Assembly: GCA_009937425.1 (NCBI GenBank)
Contig: JAACFO010000038.1
Span: 1 to 32,556, forward strand
From: Gammaproteobacteria bacterium
GTDB lineage: Bacteria; Pseudomonadota; Gammaproteobacteria; HK1
Direction of reading: 5' to 3'
Length of the DNA: 32,556 bases
The position numbers and the translations under genes are program-made. The notes below the pieces were generated by a model, which saw nothing but the letters and a program-made list of their open reading frames with translations, did no database searches and was not told the DNA's origin. Every line of letters begins with the position of its first letter. Position 1 is the first letter of the stretch. Shown in pieces: positions 16,190-24,647 of the stretch.

Positions 16190-17872
16190 TTGAATCAAAA
16201 CCTCGGAGATTTGCTGGTGGAGCAAGGCAAGTTGGAGCCCGAGAAGCTTCAGCAGGCCCGCCGCCTGGAGCGGGACAGCGGCGAGCGGCTTGGGCCACTG
16301 CTGGTGCAGCTGGGAATGCTGGCTGAGCGCGACCTGGCGGAGATTCTTGCACAAGAGCTCGATCTGGAGCTGGCGCTTGCCGATTCCTATCCGCCGACCC
16401 CGGCGGTGCAGGATCGCGTAACCCCGGAGTTCTTGAAGCAGGCGCGGGCAGTGCCCCTCGAGGAGACCGAAGAGCACGTGCTCATGGCCATGGCGGATCC
16501 CCTGGACCGGTTTACCACCGAGGCTATGGAGCTCGCACTCGGTAAGCCCGTGGAGACGCGGGTGGGAATCATCTCGGAGATCGAATCGGCCATTCAGCGT
16601 CAGTACAGCGACGGCGCCGGCGCCCTGGCCCAGATCGCCGGTGACTACAGCGACGACGAGCACAATGACGTCGATGATATTCAGTACCTGAAGGATCTCG
16701 CCAGCGAGGCGCCGATTATTCGACTGGTGAATTTGCTCATCAGCCGCGCTCTGAAGGAACAGGCTTCGGATATTCATATCGAGCCATTCGACAATACCCT
16801 CAAGGTGCGTTATCGGATCGATGGTATTTTGCGCGAAGTGGAGGCGCCGCCGGTGCGTTCCACCGCGGCCGTCGTGTCGCGGATCAAAGTGATGGCCAAT
16901 CTGAACATCGCCGAACGGCGGCTGCCCCAGGACGGGCGTATCATGCAACACGTCGAGGGACGTGAGATCGACATGCGCATCTCAACGATTCCGACCATGC
17001 ACGGCGAAAGCGTGGTCATGCGCATTCTCGACAAAGGCAGCTTGCCGCTGGAGTTCACATCGCTCGGCTTCGACGCCGCCGCGCTCAGGGCATTCGAAGA
17101 GATACTTCTACGTCCCCAGGGGATCATTCTGGTCACAGGGCCGACGGGCAGTGGTAAGACGACCACGCTTTATGCCGCCCTGCATGCCTTGAACACACCG
17201 GACAAGAAGATCCTCACGGTGGAAGACCCGGTCGAGTATCAGCTCGAGGGCACCAACCAGATCCAGGTGAAACCCCAAATCGGCTTGACCTTCGCGAACG
17301 CGCTGCGATCAATACTGAGGCAGGATCCCGACGTCATCATGATCGGCGAGATGCGCGATCTCGAGACCGCCAAGATTGCCGTACAGGCGGCACTTACCGG
17401 GCACAAGGTGCTCTCGACTCTGCACACCAACGATGCAGCCAGCAGCGTGACGCGCATGCTCGACATGGGGGTCGAGGATTTTCTGCTCACGTCCACGGTT
17501 AACGGCGTTCTCGCACAGCGCCTGGTGCGTGTGCTGTGTGAGCACTGCAAGGAGTCATACGAGATCGGGACCGAGCTGGCCGAGGAGCTCGGTGTGGCGC
17601 GGTTTGCCGACACTCGAGGCCTGACTTTGTACCGCGGCACGGGCTGCGAGTCCTGTGACGGGAGTGGTTACCGGGGGCGCACTTGCATACTCGAGCTGCT
17701 GGTCATGTCCGATAGCGTGCGCCAGAGCATTCTCAATCACGGCGACGCCGCCGCCATCCACGCGGCCGCCGTCGCCGATGGGACCATCAGCATGTACGAG
17801 GACGGATTGCACAAGGCGTTGGCCGGTATTACCAGCCTGGAAGAGGTTGAACGCGTGACCCGCGAGGCCTAA
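16190..17872 (+). CDS. gspE: Type II secretion ATPase GspE
   Basis: This 560-residue hexameric ATPase powers pseudopilus assembly. The N-terminal MshEN/GspE domain (about 1-150) docks on GspL. The core has Walker A GPTGSGKTTT near 317, an Asp box (VEDPVEYQ), Walker B DPDVIMIGEMRD and a His box (STLHTNDA). A CEHC...CESC metal-binding pair lies near 451-490, usual in GspE. The start is TTG 16190, with GCAGGGA about 8 bases upstream; the protein then begins NQNLGDLLVEQG, a normal family N terminus. It opens the operon in Xanthomonas xps order. gspF follows after 3 bases (TAATAGATG). PilB is excluded by the pseudopilin and GspL-M-N-D context. Confidence 0.96.
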   Translation: MNQNLGDLLVEQGKLEPEKLQQARRLERDSGERLGPLLVQLGMLAERDLAEILAQELDLELALADSYPPTPAVQDRVTPEFLKQARAVPLEETEEHVLMAMADPLDRFTTEAMELALGKPVETRVGIISEIESAIQRQYSDGAGALAQIAGDYSDDEHNDVDDIQYLKDLASEAPIIRLVNLLISRALKEQASDIHIEPFDNTLKVRYRIDGILREVEAPPVRSTAAVVSRIKVMANLNIAERRLPQDGRIMQHVEGREIDMRISTIPTMHGESVVMRILDKGSLPLEFTSLGFDAAALRAFEEILLRPQGIILVTGPTGSGKTTTLYAALHALNTPDKKILTVEDPVEYQLEGTNQIQVKPQIGLTFANALRSILRQDPDVIMIGEMRDLETAKIAVQAALTGHKVLSTLHTNDAASSVTRMLDMGVEDFLLTSTVNGVLAQRLVRVLCEHCKESYEIGTELAEELGVARFADTRGLTLYRGTGCESCDGSGYRGRTCILELLVMSDSVRQSILNHGDAAAIHAAAVADGTISMYEDGLHKALAGITSLEEVERVTREA

Positions 17873-17875
17873 TAG

Positions 17876-19096
17876 ATGCCGGTTTTCCAGTACAAGGCCG
17901 CTACCGTCAACGGCGACGTCCTGCAAGGAGAGATGGAGGCAGTCAGCCAGGACGCCGTCATCCGTCAGCTTCAGGCCCAGGGACACATTCCAATCCGCGC
18001 CGAGGAGGTTGCAGATACGGCGGTTGCCGTAACGCCCTCGGCTTTCAGCTTTCAGCGCCGCCGTCCGAGTCGAGCCGATGTCAATGTCTTCACCATCGAG
18101 CTGGCGACATTAATGCAAGCGGGTCTGCCGCTGGACAAGGCTCTGGAGATGCTGGTCAATCTTTCCGACAAGGCGCCGTTTCGGGTGGTGCTCGAGAAAC
18201 TGCTCGATGATGTGCGCGGCGGCAGCTTTTTGTCGGCCGCGCTGGAATCCCATGGGCGCTTGTTCTCGCGTTTTTACCGCAACATGGTCAAGGCGGGTGA
18301 GGCCAGCGGCGCGCTGGACGCCGCCCTGGCGCGACTGGCGGAATTCATGGAACGCTCCCGTGAGCTGCGTGATTCGGTACTTTCGGCGCTGCTCTACCCC
18401 ATGGTGCTGGTGGTAGTCGGATTCGTCTCCATGGGCGTCATCCTGGGGTTGGTTATCCCCAGGATTTCGGAGATGTTCAGCGAGGCGGGCCAGCAGCTAC
18501 CCTGGTTTACGCAAGTAGTGGTGGCCAGCGGCAGTTTCGTGCAGAGCTACTGGTGGGCGCTGCTGCTGGCGGCTGCGGCCCTGTACTTGTTCGCCCGCCA
18601 GCAATACGCCGATCCGGTGAGCCGCCTGCGCTGGGATGGCCGATTGCTGAAGTTGCCGCTGGTGGGCGCACTCATCGCGCGGCTCGAGGCGGCGCGCTTC
18701 ACCCGCACTCTCGGCACCTTGCTCGGCAACGGCGTACCGCTGCTCGATGCCATCGCCATCGCCAAGGAGGTGCTGGTCAATCAGGTCATCGTCGAGGGTA
18801 TCCGCCGGGTCACCGAACATGTTCGCCAGGGCGAGGGGCTCGCGCGGCCACTCACCGAGGCCCGCGTGTTTCCACCGCTCGCCGGTCACCTGATGCAGGT
18901 GGGCGAGGAAACCGGTAATCTGGAAGCCATGCTCATGCAACTGGCCCAGATCTATGAGCGCGAGGTGCAATCGGCTCTGCGACGCTTGATGGCGGTGCTG
19001 GAACCGGCTTTGATTCTCGGCCTCGCCGTGGTAATTGCCGCCATCATCCTGTCCGTCGTAATGGCCATATTGAGTATTAACGACCTGGCTTTCTGA
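17876..19096 (+). CDS. gspF: Type II secretion inner-membrane platform protein GspF
   Basis: This 406-residue polytopic protein of the GspF/PilC family couples GspE to the pseudopilus. Two repeated cytoplasmic GspF domains are visible: FTIELATLMQAGLPLDKALEML in the first, FTRTLGTLLGNGVPLLDAI in the second. Hydrophobic segments near 170-190, 215-235 and 375-398 match the three-helix topology. The N-terminal 60 residues form the short domain starting with FQYKA. The start follows gspE by 3 bases and uses GAGG upstream. The gene is full length. Confidence 0.95.
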   Translation: MPVFQYKAATVNGDVLQGEMEAVSQDAVIRQLQAQGHIPIRAEEVADTAVAVTPSAFSFQRRRPSRADVNVFTIELATLMQAGLPLDKALEMLVNLSDKAPFRVVLEKLLDDVRGGSFLSAALESHGRLFSRFYRNMVKAGEASGALDAALARLAEFMERSRELRDSVLSALLYPMVLVVVGFVSMGVILGLVIPRISEMFSEAGQQLPWFTQVVVASGSFVQSYWWALLLAAAALYLFARQQYADPVSRLRWDGRLLKLPLVGALIARLEAARFTRTLGTLLGNGVPLLDAIAIAKEVLVNQVIVEGIRRVTEHVRQGEGLARPLTEARVFPPLAGHLMQVGEETGNLEAMLMQLAQIYEREVQSALRRLMAVLEPALILGLAVVIAAIILSVVMAILSINDLAF

Positions 19097-19115
19097 GTAA
19101 GACAAGTTAAAAACG

Positions 19116-19532
19116 ATGTTAATTGTGCGTCGCCGAATGAGAGCATTCACCCTCATCGAATTGCTCGCCGTCATCGCCATTCTCGGCCTGATCGCGGCAT
19201 TTGCCGTGCCCCAGGTGCTGAAGTGGGTGTCCGGCGCGCGCAGTGACTCCGCCCGCATTCAGATCGAGGCTCTCGGGGCCAGCATCGATCTCTACCGTCT
19301 GGAGGTGGGCAGCTACCCGCCAACTCTGGAAGCCCTGGTTGAGAAACCCCACGGGGCCGAACGCTGGAATGGTCCGTACCTCAAAAAGAGAGTCATTCCC
19401 AAGGATCCCTGGGGCCACGACTACGTCTACCGCTACCCCGGCAAGAACGGTGGTTACGACTTGATGTCTCTGGGAGCAGACAACAGCGAAGGCGGCGAAG
19501 GCGAGCAGAAGGACATCGTGAGCTGGGAGTGA
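19116..19532 (+). CDS. gspG: Major type II pseudopilin GspG
   Basis: This 138-residue protein is the main pseudopilus subunit. The hydrophobic helix FTLIELLAVIAILGLIAAFAVPQVL has Glu5. The GspG signature YPPTLEALVEKP, WNGPYLKK and DPWGHDYVYRYPGKNGGYDLMSLGADN is complete. The acidic tail GGEGEQKDIVSW is the region that binds calcium in this family. Unusually, residue -1 before the mature Phe is Ala (leader ends RMRA) where pseudopilins almost always have Gly. Starts at 19116 or 19137 are possible; neither has a strong ribosome site. It lies 19 bases after gspF. Confidence 0.95.
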   Translation: MLIVRRRMRAFTLIELLAVIAILGLIAAFAVPQVLKWVSGARSDSARIQIEALGASIDLYRLEVGSYPPTLEALVEKPHGAERWNGPYLKKRVIPKDPWGHDYVYRYPGKNGGYDLMSLGADNSEGGEGEQKDIVSWE

Positions 19533-19556
19533 TGGTCCGCGTGGACCAGGAAGCCT

Positions 19557-20033
19557 GTGGGTTACGTGAGGTCTTCAACTGCTGGGTTCACACTGCTCGA
19601 GCTGCTCGCGGTATTGCTGATATTGGCGTTGGTGGCGGCATTCGTCGTTCCGTCGCTGGGGGGTGGTGCCGGCGTCGAGTTAAAGAGCGCCGCCCGAAGC
19701 CTGGCTGCGGGGCTGCGCCAGACCCGCAACCAGGCTTTAAATGACAATCGCTCGGCGACGCTGGCGCTCGATGTGGCCAAGCGCGAGTTTCGCCTGCCCG
19801 GCGAACAACGCGTGCGCAAGCTGCCCGAACGTGTCGACATCGTGCTTTTCTCTGCGCGCTCGGAACGCTTGAGCGCCGAGCGCGGCGCCATCCGGTTCTT
19901 CCCCGACGGCAGCTCCACCGGTGGACGCATTACTTTGTCCACCGATACGTTGCGTTATCTGGTGAACGTGGATTGGCTCACCGGCAGAGTGAAGGTGATG
20001 GAATCCGTGGTCGAGGAGCCCATCGGACGATGA
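19557..20033 (+). CDS. gspH: Minor type II pseudopilin GspH
   Basis: This 158-residue minor pseudopilin has leader SSTAG before FTLLELLAVLLILALVAAFVVPSL, then the GspH beta domain (AARSLAAGLRQTRNQALNDNRSATLALD and a later GAIRFFPDGSSTGGRITL). It belongs to the tip complex H-I-J-K of the pseudopilus. It starts at GTG 19557 with AGGA about 5 bases upstream. Its stop overlaps the gspI start (ATGA). Confidence 0.92.
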   Translation: MGYVRSSTAGFTLLELLAVLLILALVAAFVVPSLGGGAGVELKSAARSLAAGLRQTRNQALNDNRSATLALDVAKREFRLPGEQRVRKLPERVDIVLFSARSERLSAERGAIRFFPDGSSTGGRITLSTDTLRYLVNVDWLTGRVKVMESVVEEPIGR

Positions 20034-20422
20034 CGCGCAGGCGCAGTTGCCGGGGATTTTCACTGCTCGAGGTGCTGGTCGCCTTTACCATTCTCGCCAT
20101 GCTGCTGGGAGCGCTTTTCCAGGTCTTCAGTGCCGGCCTGCATGCGGCCCGCAGCGGCGATCGCTATACCCGCGCCACGGTGATCGCACAATCGCAGTTC
20201 GCCGCGCTTGGTGTCGAGCACGCATTAGAGGAAGGCATTACCAGCGGTACGACGGATGACGAATACCATTGGCGAGTAACGGTGAGTGTGTACGGTGACG
20301 ACCAGTTGCCGGAAGCGGGTCTTTTGATGCAGCCCCTGGCAATCGAGGTGGAAGTATTCTGGGAGGAGGGCGGCGCACCAGGCACGCTCACCCTGACGTC
20401 GATGTTGCTTGGTGCCTTGTAG
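20030..20422 (+). CDS. gspI: Minor type II pseudopilin GspI
   Basis: This 130-residue pseudopilin has leader RRRSCRG before FSLLEVLVAFTILAMLLGALFQVF with Glu5. The rest is a short beta domain with YTRATVIAQSQFAALG, usual for GspI. The start at 20030 overlaps the gspH TGA; a longer frame from 19973 lies inside gspH and is not used. GspI forms the tip trimer core with J and K. gspJ follows after 2 bases. Confidence 0.92.
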   Translation: MTRRRSCRGFSLLEVLVAFTILAMLLGALFQVFSAGLHAARSGDRYTRATVIAQSQFAALGVEHALEEGITSGTTDDEYHWRVTVSVYGDDQLPEAGLLMQPLAIEVEVFWEEGGAPGTLTLTSMLLGAL

Positions 20423-20424
20423 AC

Positions 20425-21168
20425 ATGAAGCGCCACCCCGTGTTTCGAAGCCACGCTCACGCACTTCGCGGCTTTACGCTTCTCGAGGCGCTGGTGGGCA
20501 TCACCATTTTTTCCCTGGTGATCGTGATTCTGTACACTGGTTATCGGCTTGGCATGCGTAGTTGGGAAAGCGGCGAGCGTACCCATGCGGCGGTCTCGGA
20601 GTTGCGCCTGGCCGGGTCGTTCATACGCCGGCACGCCGCGCAGGCATTTCCACTCGCCATCAGCGAGAAAAGCGCCTGGCGCATGTGGTTTCACGGCGAG
20701 CCCCATCGCCTGGTATTCGTCACCGCGATGCCCGCCTATCTCGGTCAGGGTGGTATGTACGAGATGACCCTGGAACTCGATGAACGCGAAGACGGTGCCG
20801 CCCTGATGGTATCGCGACGTCTCTTGCATCCTGATTCCGAGCCAGGCCGCCCCGGTGTGGAGGACCAGCCACGGCCGCTCGTGGAAAATCTGAACGGTGC
20901 GCGCTTTGCCTTTTATGGCGCGCAAGCGAAAGATGCCCCCCGGGCCTGGCACGACAGGTGGGACGCCAGGCAACGCCTGCCTGGCCTCGTGCGGCTGCGC
21001 TTGGACAGTAAGACCGCCGGCGAGTGGCCCGAGCTCGTCATTCGCCTGCCCGCCGACGCCGTTCGATATCAACGCTCGGTGGCGCCGGGCAGCCCGGGGC
21101 AGCAGACCCTCCAGGGCGGTTTATTACCGGCAGATACGTCGATACTGGCGCCGGGATTAGTCCAGTGA
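20425..21168 (+). CDS. gspJ: Minor type II pseudopilin GspJ
   Basis: This 247-residue pseudopilin has leader HALRG before FTLLEALVGITIFSLVIVILYTGY with Glu5. It is followed by GspJ-type beta elements: LVFVTAMPAYLGQGGMYEMTLEL, LVENLNGARFAFYG and LPGLVRLRL. It belongs to the pseudopilus tip. The start lies 2 bases after gspI. The stop overlaps a possible gspK GTG start (GTGA). Confidence 0.92.
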   Translation: MKRHPVFRSHAHALRGFTLLEALVGITIFSLVIVILYTGYRLGMRSWESGERTHAAVSELRLAGSFIRRHAAQAFPLAISEKSAWRMWFHGEPHRLVFVTAMPAYLGQGGMYEMTLELDEREDGAALMVSRRLLHPDSEPGRPGVEDQPRPLVENLNGARFAFYGAQAKDAPRAWHDRWDARQRLPGLVRLRLDSKTAGEWPELVIRLPADAVRYQRSVAPGSPGQQTLQGGLLPADTSILAPGLVQ

Positions 21169-22136
21169 CATCGACCATGGGATATGCACGGACACGTGGT
21201 TTCGCGCTTGTGATCGTTCTCTGGGCAGGCGTGTTGTTGAGCGTGGTCGCCGCCAGCTTCGCCTTCAGCATGCGCGTCGAGACGCGGCTCGCCGCTAATC
21301 TGGTCGAGCGCACGCAAGCGCAGGCGATCGCCGACGCGGGAATTTATCGAGGCATCGCAGCGTTGTTGGCAAACATCGACCGTCCGCGTTGGGTGACCGA
21401 CGGCCGCGCTTATGAGTTGCCCTTCGGTATTGGAAACATGCGTATTCGACTGCTGTCGGAAAACGGCAAGGTGGATTTGAACGGCGCCCCGGAAGCACTC
21501 ATTCAGGGATTGTTGCGCTCCCTGGCCGAGAGCGGCGAGTTACCCAACGCCGAGCAGGCGGCGCGTATTGCCGCGGCCATACTCGATTGGCGGGATCCGG
21601 ACCAGCGCGTGCGCTCCGGTGGGGCCGAGGACGGTGATTACCGGGCGGCCAACAGCGCCGTTGGTGCACGGGATGGCGCCTTTTTGAGTGTTGCCGAGCT
21701 CAACCAGGTGTTGGGGGTGGACGCCGAAACCTATGCACAGCTGGCGCCGTGGGTGACCGTGCATTCGTGGGCGCCGCAGGTCGATCCGATGAGCGCGCCG
21801 AGAAGGGTGCTGCTCGCCGTTCCAGGCCTCGATGCGGGTGTAGTGGATCGATTCCTGGCAGCCCGCGAGGAGTCCTACGCGGGTCAAACCCAGGGCGGCA
21901 ACGAGCCCACGCGTTTGCCGATTGAGCTGCTGTCCCCCGGCGCCCGCTATTTGTCTCGCTCCAATTCCAGAGTCTACACTGTCGATGCGGAAGGTGAGCT
22001 GCCGGGGGGGGCGCGCGCCGGTCGCCGCGCAGTGATCCAGTTGACGGGCGACGCACGCAAGCCCTACGCGATCGTTGCCTGGTTCGATTCTATTCCCGAA
22101 TTCGAGGCACGGCAGAAGCTTCCGGAGAGTCCATGA
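21165..22136 (+). CDS. gspK: Type II pseudopilin GspK
   Basis: This is a tip pseudopilin of about 320 residues, the largest of the set. Leader ARTRG precedes FALVIVLWAGVLLSVVAASFAF. Position 5 is not Glu, as expected for GspK. The body has EAQAIADAG-like QAQAIADAGIYRGIA, the LLSENGKVDLNGA segment and the helical insert AAAILDWRDPDQRVRSGGAEDGDYRAANS with acidic residues that bind calcium in the family. GTG 21165 overlaps the gspJ stop and has GGGA 8 bases upstream; ATG 21177 gives a shorter leader and is equally possible. The stop overlaps a micro-ORF start. Confidence 0.93.
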   Translation: MTSTMGYARTRGFALVIVLWAGVLLSVVAASFAFSMRVETRLAANLVERTQAQAIADAGIYRGIAALLANIDRPRWVTDGRAYELPFGIGNMRIRLLSENGKVDLNGAPEALIQGLLRSLAESGELPNAEQAARIAAAILDWRDPDQRVRSGGAEDGDYRAANSAVGARDGAFLSVAELNQVLGVDAETYAQLAPWVTVHSWAPQVDPMSAPRRVLLAVPGLDAGVVDRFLAAREESYAGQTQGGNEPTRLPIELLSPGARYLSRSNSRVYTVDAEGELPGGARAGRRAVIQLTGDARKPYAIVAWFDSIPEFEARQKLPESP

Positions 22137-22198
22137 AAGCCTGCGCGCGGTCACTGCTGTTCAACACTGCTCACCGGCCTTCAACTGAGGAGCGTTGA
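22133..22198 (+). CDS. Possible 21-residue coupling peptide between gspK and gspL
   Basis: A 21-codon frame starts MKACARSLLF and ends RPSTEER. Its ATG overlaps the gspK stop (ATGA), and its TGA overlaps the gspL ATG (TGATG). CGGAG lies 5-6 bases before its start. The gspL ribosome site GAGGAG is inside its last codons. This placement would carry ribosomes across the 61-base gap from gspK to gspL. No function is known; it may be only a coupling device or a chance frame. Confidence 0.4.
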   Translation: MKACARSLLFNTAHRPSTEER

Positions 22199-23277
22199 TG
22201 GGCATTGGTGCATTTTTCAGCTGGTGGCGCGATGAACTCGCCGGGATGCTGCCCGACGCCTGGCGGCGGCGCTTCGAGCGGCGTCACGATGTTCTTTTAT
22301 TGACTCTGCTCAGCGACGAAGTGCGCATCAGCCGGCGCGACAGTGGCCGCGTGGAAGAACTCGGCAGCATCAGCACGACCCTGCCCAACGCCGGCGAGCG
22401 CATGGCGGCCATGTTGAGTGGCTTGAAAGTGAAGTCGACGCGGGTCGAAGTCGCCGTGCCCTCGGATAAGCTGCTGGTCAAAAGTATTCAGCTGCCCCTG
22501 GCCGCCGAAGAGAATCTGCGCCAGGTGCTCGGCTTCGAGATGCAACGACAAACGCCGTTTCGCGCCGAGCAGGTGTATTTCACCTACCGTGTCAGCGCCC
22601 GGCGTCCGGAAAGTCAGCAAATTGCGGTGCAACTGTGCGTGGTGCCGCGAACCGTGGTGGAGCGAGTCCTGGATTTCCTCGCCGACTGGGATTTGGTGCC
22701 GGCTGACGGTAAGAGTAACGGCGAGCAGGGGCAAGCAGACGGGGTATTTGCTTTCGTTCCCAGCGAAGCCGCGCAACGCCCCTCGAGCCGGTTGAACCGC
22801 GGTTTGCTGGCGCTGAATCTCGTGCTGTTGGTGTGCGTTATCGCCGTTCCTCTGTTGCAGCAACAACGCCATCTCGATCAGCTGCGCGCACGCTTCGATG
22901 AAGTCCGCGCCGCGGCCACCGCCGCATCCGGGCTGCAAGAGCGCATCGACAAACACAGCGCCCAGTCGCGTTATCTGTTCGGATACAAGGCCGAGCGCCC
23001 GGCGTCGGTGGAACTGCTCGAGGAGCTGAGCCGGCGATTGCCCGATGACACCTGGTTGTTCCGGGTGGAGGTGCGTGATGGCAAGGTGCATCTGCAGGGC
23101 ACCTCGACGCGGGCATCTTCGCTTATTGCCGAGCTGGAAGGCTCGCCCTTTTTCCAGGGCGCGCGTTTCGCCTCGCCCGTTACCCAGGATGGCGCCAGCG
23201 GGCGCGAGCGCTTCCACCTCTCGGCAAGCGTGGTCAAGCGGCCCACGGCCGGCGCATCCGCGGGCGCGGACACATGA
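22198..23277 (+). CDS. gspL: Type II secretion platform protein GspL (PilM/PilN-like)
   Basis: This 359-residue bitopic inner-membrane protein links GspE to the periplasmic platform. A reduced actin-like cytoplasmic domain (about 30-190) contains PSDKLLVKSIQLPLAAEENLRQVLGFEMQRQTPF, the PilM/GspL family pattern. One membrane helix (about 203-222) follows. A PilN-like periplasmic domain comes next, with ERPASVELLEELSRRLPDDTWL. ATG 22198 is chosen over TTG 22195 because GAGGAG lies about 5 bases before it. It is followed by gspM with a 4-base overlap. The shape and gene order match Xanthomonas XpsL. Confidence 0.88.
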   Translation: MGIGAFFSWWRDELAGMLPDAWRRRFERRHDVLLLTLLSDEVRISRRDSGRVEELGSISTTLPNAGERMAAMLSGLKVKSTRVEVAVPSDKLLVKSIQLPLAAEENLRQVLGFEMQRQTPFRAEQVYFTYRVSARRPESQQIAVQLCVVPRTVVERVLDFLADWDLVPADGKSNGEQGQADGVFAFVPSEAAQRPSSRLNRGLLALNLVLLVCVIAVPLLQQQRHLDQLRARFDEVRAAATAASGLQERIDKHSAQSRYLFGYKAERPASVELLEELSRRLPDDTWLFRVEVRDGKVHLQGTSTRASSLIAELEGSPFFQGARFASPVTQDGASGRERFHLSASVVKRPTAGASAGADT

Positions 23278-23867
23278 ACGGGATCACACGCTTGCCTCGG
23301 TCTCAGCGGCGCATCCTGGCGGTGCTACTGCTGGTGCTGGTCGTGTTGCTGGCCGTGCGCCTGATCCTGGTCCCCGTCTGGGCGACCTACGCCGGTAATC
23401 GCGACGCCATCGCCCAGTATCAGGATGACATCGCGCGTTATTCCCGCCTGTCGTCCCAGGTCGCCGAGTTGCAGTCCGCCGTCGGCGAGCTTCAGGCGTC
23501 CGACGACCTGGTGCGCTTTGTACTCCCCCAGGAAAGCGAGCCGCTTGCCGCCGCCGCCTTGCAGGCGCGAGTGAAGTCGGTGGTGACCGACAGCGGCGGT
23601 ACGCTCACCAGCACGCAGGTCTTGCCCACCGAGCCGGAACAGGGGTTCAAACGCATCATCGTGAACGTACGCATGGCGGGCTCAACGGATGCCTTACAGC
23701 GCGTGCTGTTCGAATTGGAAAATGGTCTGCCTTATCTCATCGCCGACGATATCGTGATCTTGTCCCGCGCAGGCGGTAAGCGACGCCGGGCGGCGGTGCC
23801 TGTGGATCGTCTGGACGTGCGCTTCAATCTCAACGGCTACATGCGTGACACCGGGGGGCCTGCTTGA
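23274..23867 (+). CDS. gspM: Type II secretion platform protein GspM
   Basis: This 197-residue bitopic protein has one N-terminal membrane helix (about 14-34), a short coiled coil (YQDDIARYSRLSSQVAELQSAVGELQ) and a PilO/GspM-like ferredoxin-type periplasmic domain. It pairs with GspL in the platform. Sequence conservation in this family is low. The call rests on topology, the EPLAAAALQARVKSVVTDSGG segment and position between gspL and gspN. The start overlaps the gspL stop (ATGA); its own stop shares a base with the gspN ATG. Confidence 0.87.
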   Translation: MNGITRLPRSQRRILAVLLLVLVVLLAVRLILVPVWATYAGNRDAIAQYQDDIARYSRLSSQVAELQSAVGELQASDDLVRFVLPQESEPLAAAALQARVKSVVTDSGGTLTSTQVLPTEPEQGFKRIIVNVRMAGSTDALQRVLFELENGLPYLIADDIVILSRAGGKRRRAAVPVDRLDVRFNLNGYMRDTGGPA

Positions 23868-24508
23868 TGAGCGCGCGGAGCTCGAGCTGGTTGTTGCTGA
23901 GCCTGGTAGTGCTGACGGCGTTGCTGGTCGCGGAGTTGCGTTACCAGGTGGGTGCCGGTTCAGGCAGCACAATCGTGGGGCGGGGCAGTGCACTGGTGAC
24001 AGCCTCGCCGGCGCCGGGATTTACATTGGCGGATCGTGAGACATTCTCCGAAACGATCACGCGGCCTTTATTCATGCCCAATCGCCAACCGCCCGCGAAT
24101 GAAGCATCCGAAACCCCCCAGCCGGCGCGCCGTGTCGCCAGACCCGACGCGAAGCGTTATGCACTCTCGGCCATCATCATCGTCGACGATGAGCGCGTCG
24201 CTCTACTGACGGACACAGCCACCGGTGGGTTGAGCCGCGTCAAGGAAGGTGAAAGCGTCGCTGGCTGGAAGGTGGAAGCAATCCGTGAAGAGAGCGCCGT
24301 GTTGGTTAACGGGGACACCCGCGAAGAGCTTGCATTACGTACATTCGGCCCGCCGATCGTAGCGCCGAAGCCCCGCAGAGCACCCGCCGGGGCAAAACGC
24401 CGGCCGCCGGCACAGCGGGCCGAAGCGCCTGCCAACGGTAGCCCGCCGAAGCGGCCTCGGCGGCCAAAACGCGCCCCCCGCCAGGTGCAACCTGCTCCGG
24501 GAAGCTAG
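23867..24508 (+). CDS. gspN: Type II secretion protein GspN (GspC-equivalent, XpsN-like)
   Basis: This 213-residue bitopic protein has an N-terminal membrane helix (about 6-23) and a periplasmic HR-like domain with TRPLFMPNR and YALSAIIIVDDERVALLTD. It ends in VKEGESVAGWKVEAIREESAVL, as in GspC/XpsN/PilP proteins that bridge platform and secretin. There is no PDZ domain. The C-terminal 45 residues or so are Pro/Arg/Lys-rich and probably disordered, unusual for a periplasmic tail. No separate gspC is seen, so this protein likely does that job. ATG 23867 shares a base with the gspM stop. Confidence 0.85.
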   Translation: MSARSSSWLLLSLVVLTALLVAELRYQVGAGSGSTIVGRGSALVTASPAPGFTLADRETFSETITRPLFMPNRQPPANEASETPQPARRVARPDAKRYALSAIIIVDDERVALLTDTATGGLSRVKEGESVAGWKVEAIREESAVLVNGDTREELALRTFGPPIVAPKPRRAPAGAKRRPPAQRAEAPANGSPPKRPRRPKRAPRQVQPAPGS

Positions 24509-24647
24509 AGCAACTGAGCCGGGCTTCCTCCGGCCCGAGTCCGGATCCGCTGCCGGGGCTATAATTGCCCGTATTTCCTTGAATATCAGGCAGTAACGAA
24601 CAATACTTAAGAACTCCTTGTTAAAGTAAATTGTTCGGAAAGAGCAC
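24509..24647 (+). promoter_or_regulatory. gspN-gspD spacer with -10 box and leader hairpin
   Basis: This 139-base gap is long for this tightly packed operon. It holds a perfect TATAAT (24560-24565) without a good -35 match. An imperfect inverted repeat (24597-24637) pairs CGAACAA with TTGTTCG and TACTT with AAGTA, directly ahead of the gspD ribosome site GGAAAGAG. The secretin may thus be expressed separately from the platform genes. Confidence 0.5.

Noticed and set aside
16190..17872. Assignment as pilus ATPase PilB rather than GspE
   Set aside because: The gene opens a full gspE-to-gspD operon with GspL, GspM, GspN and a lipoprotein secretin, so type II secretion is favoured.
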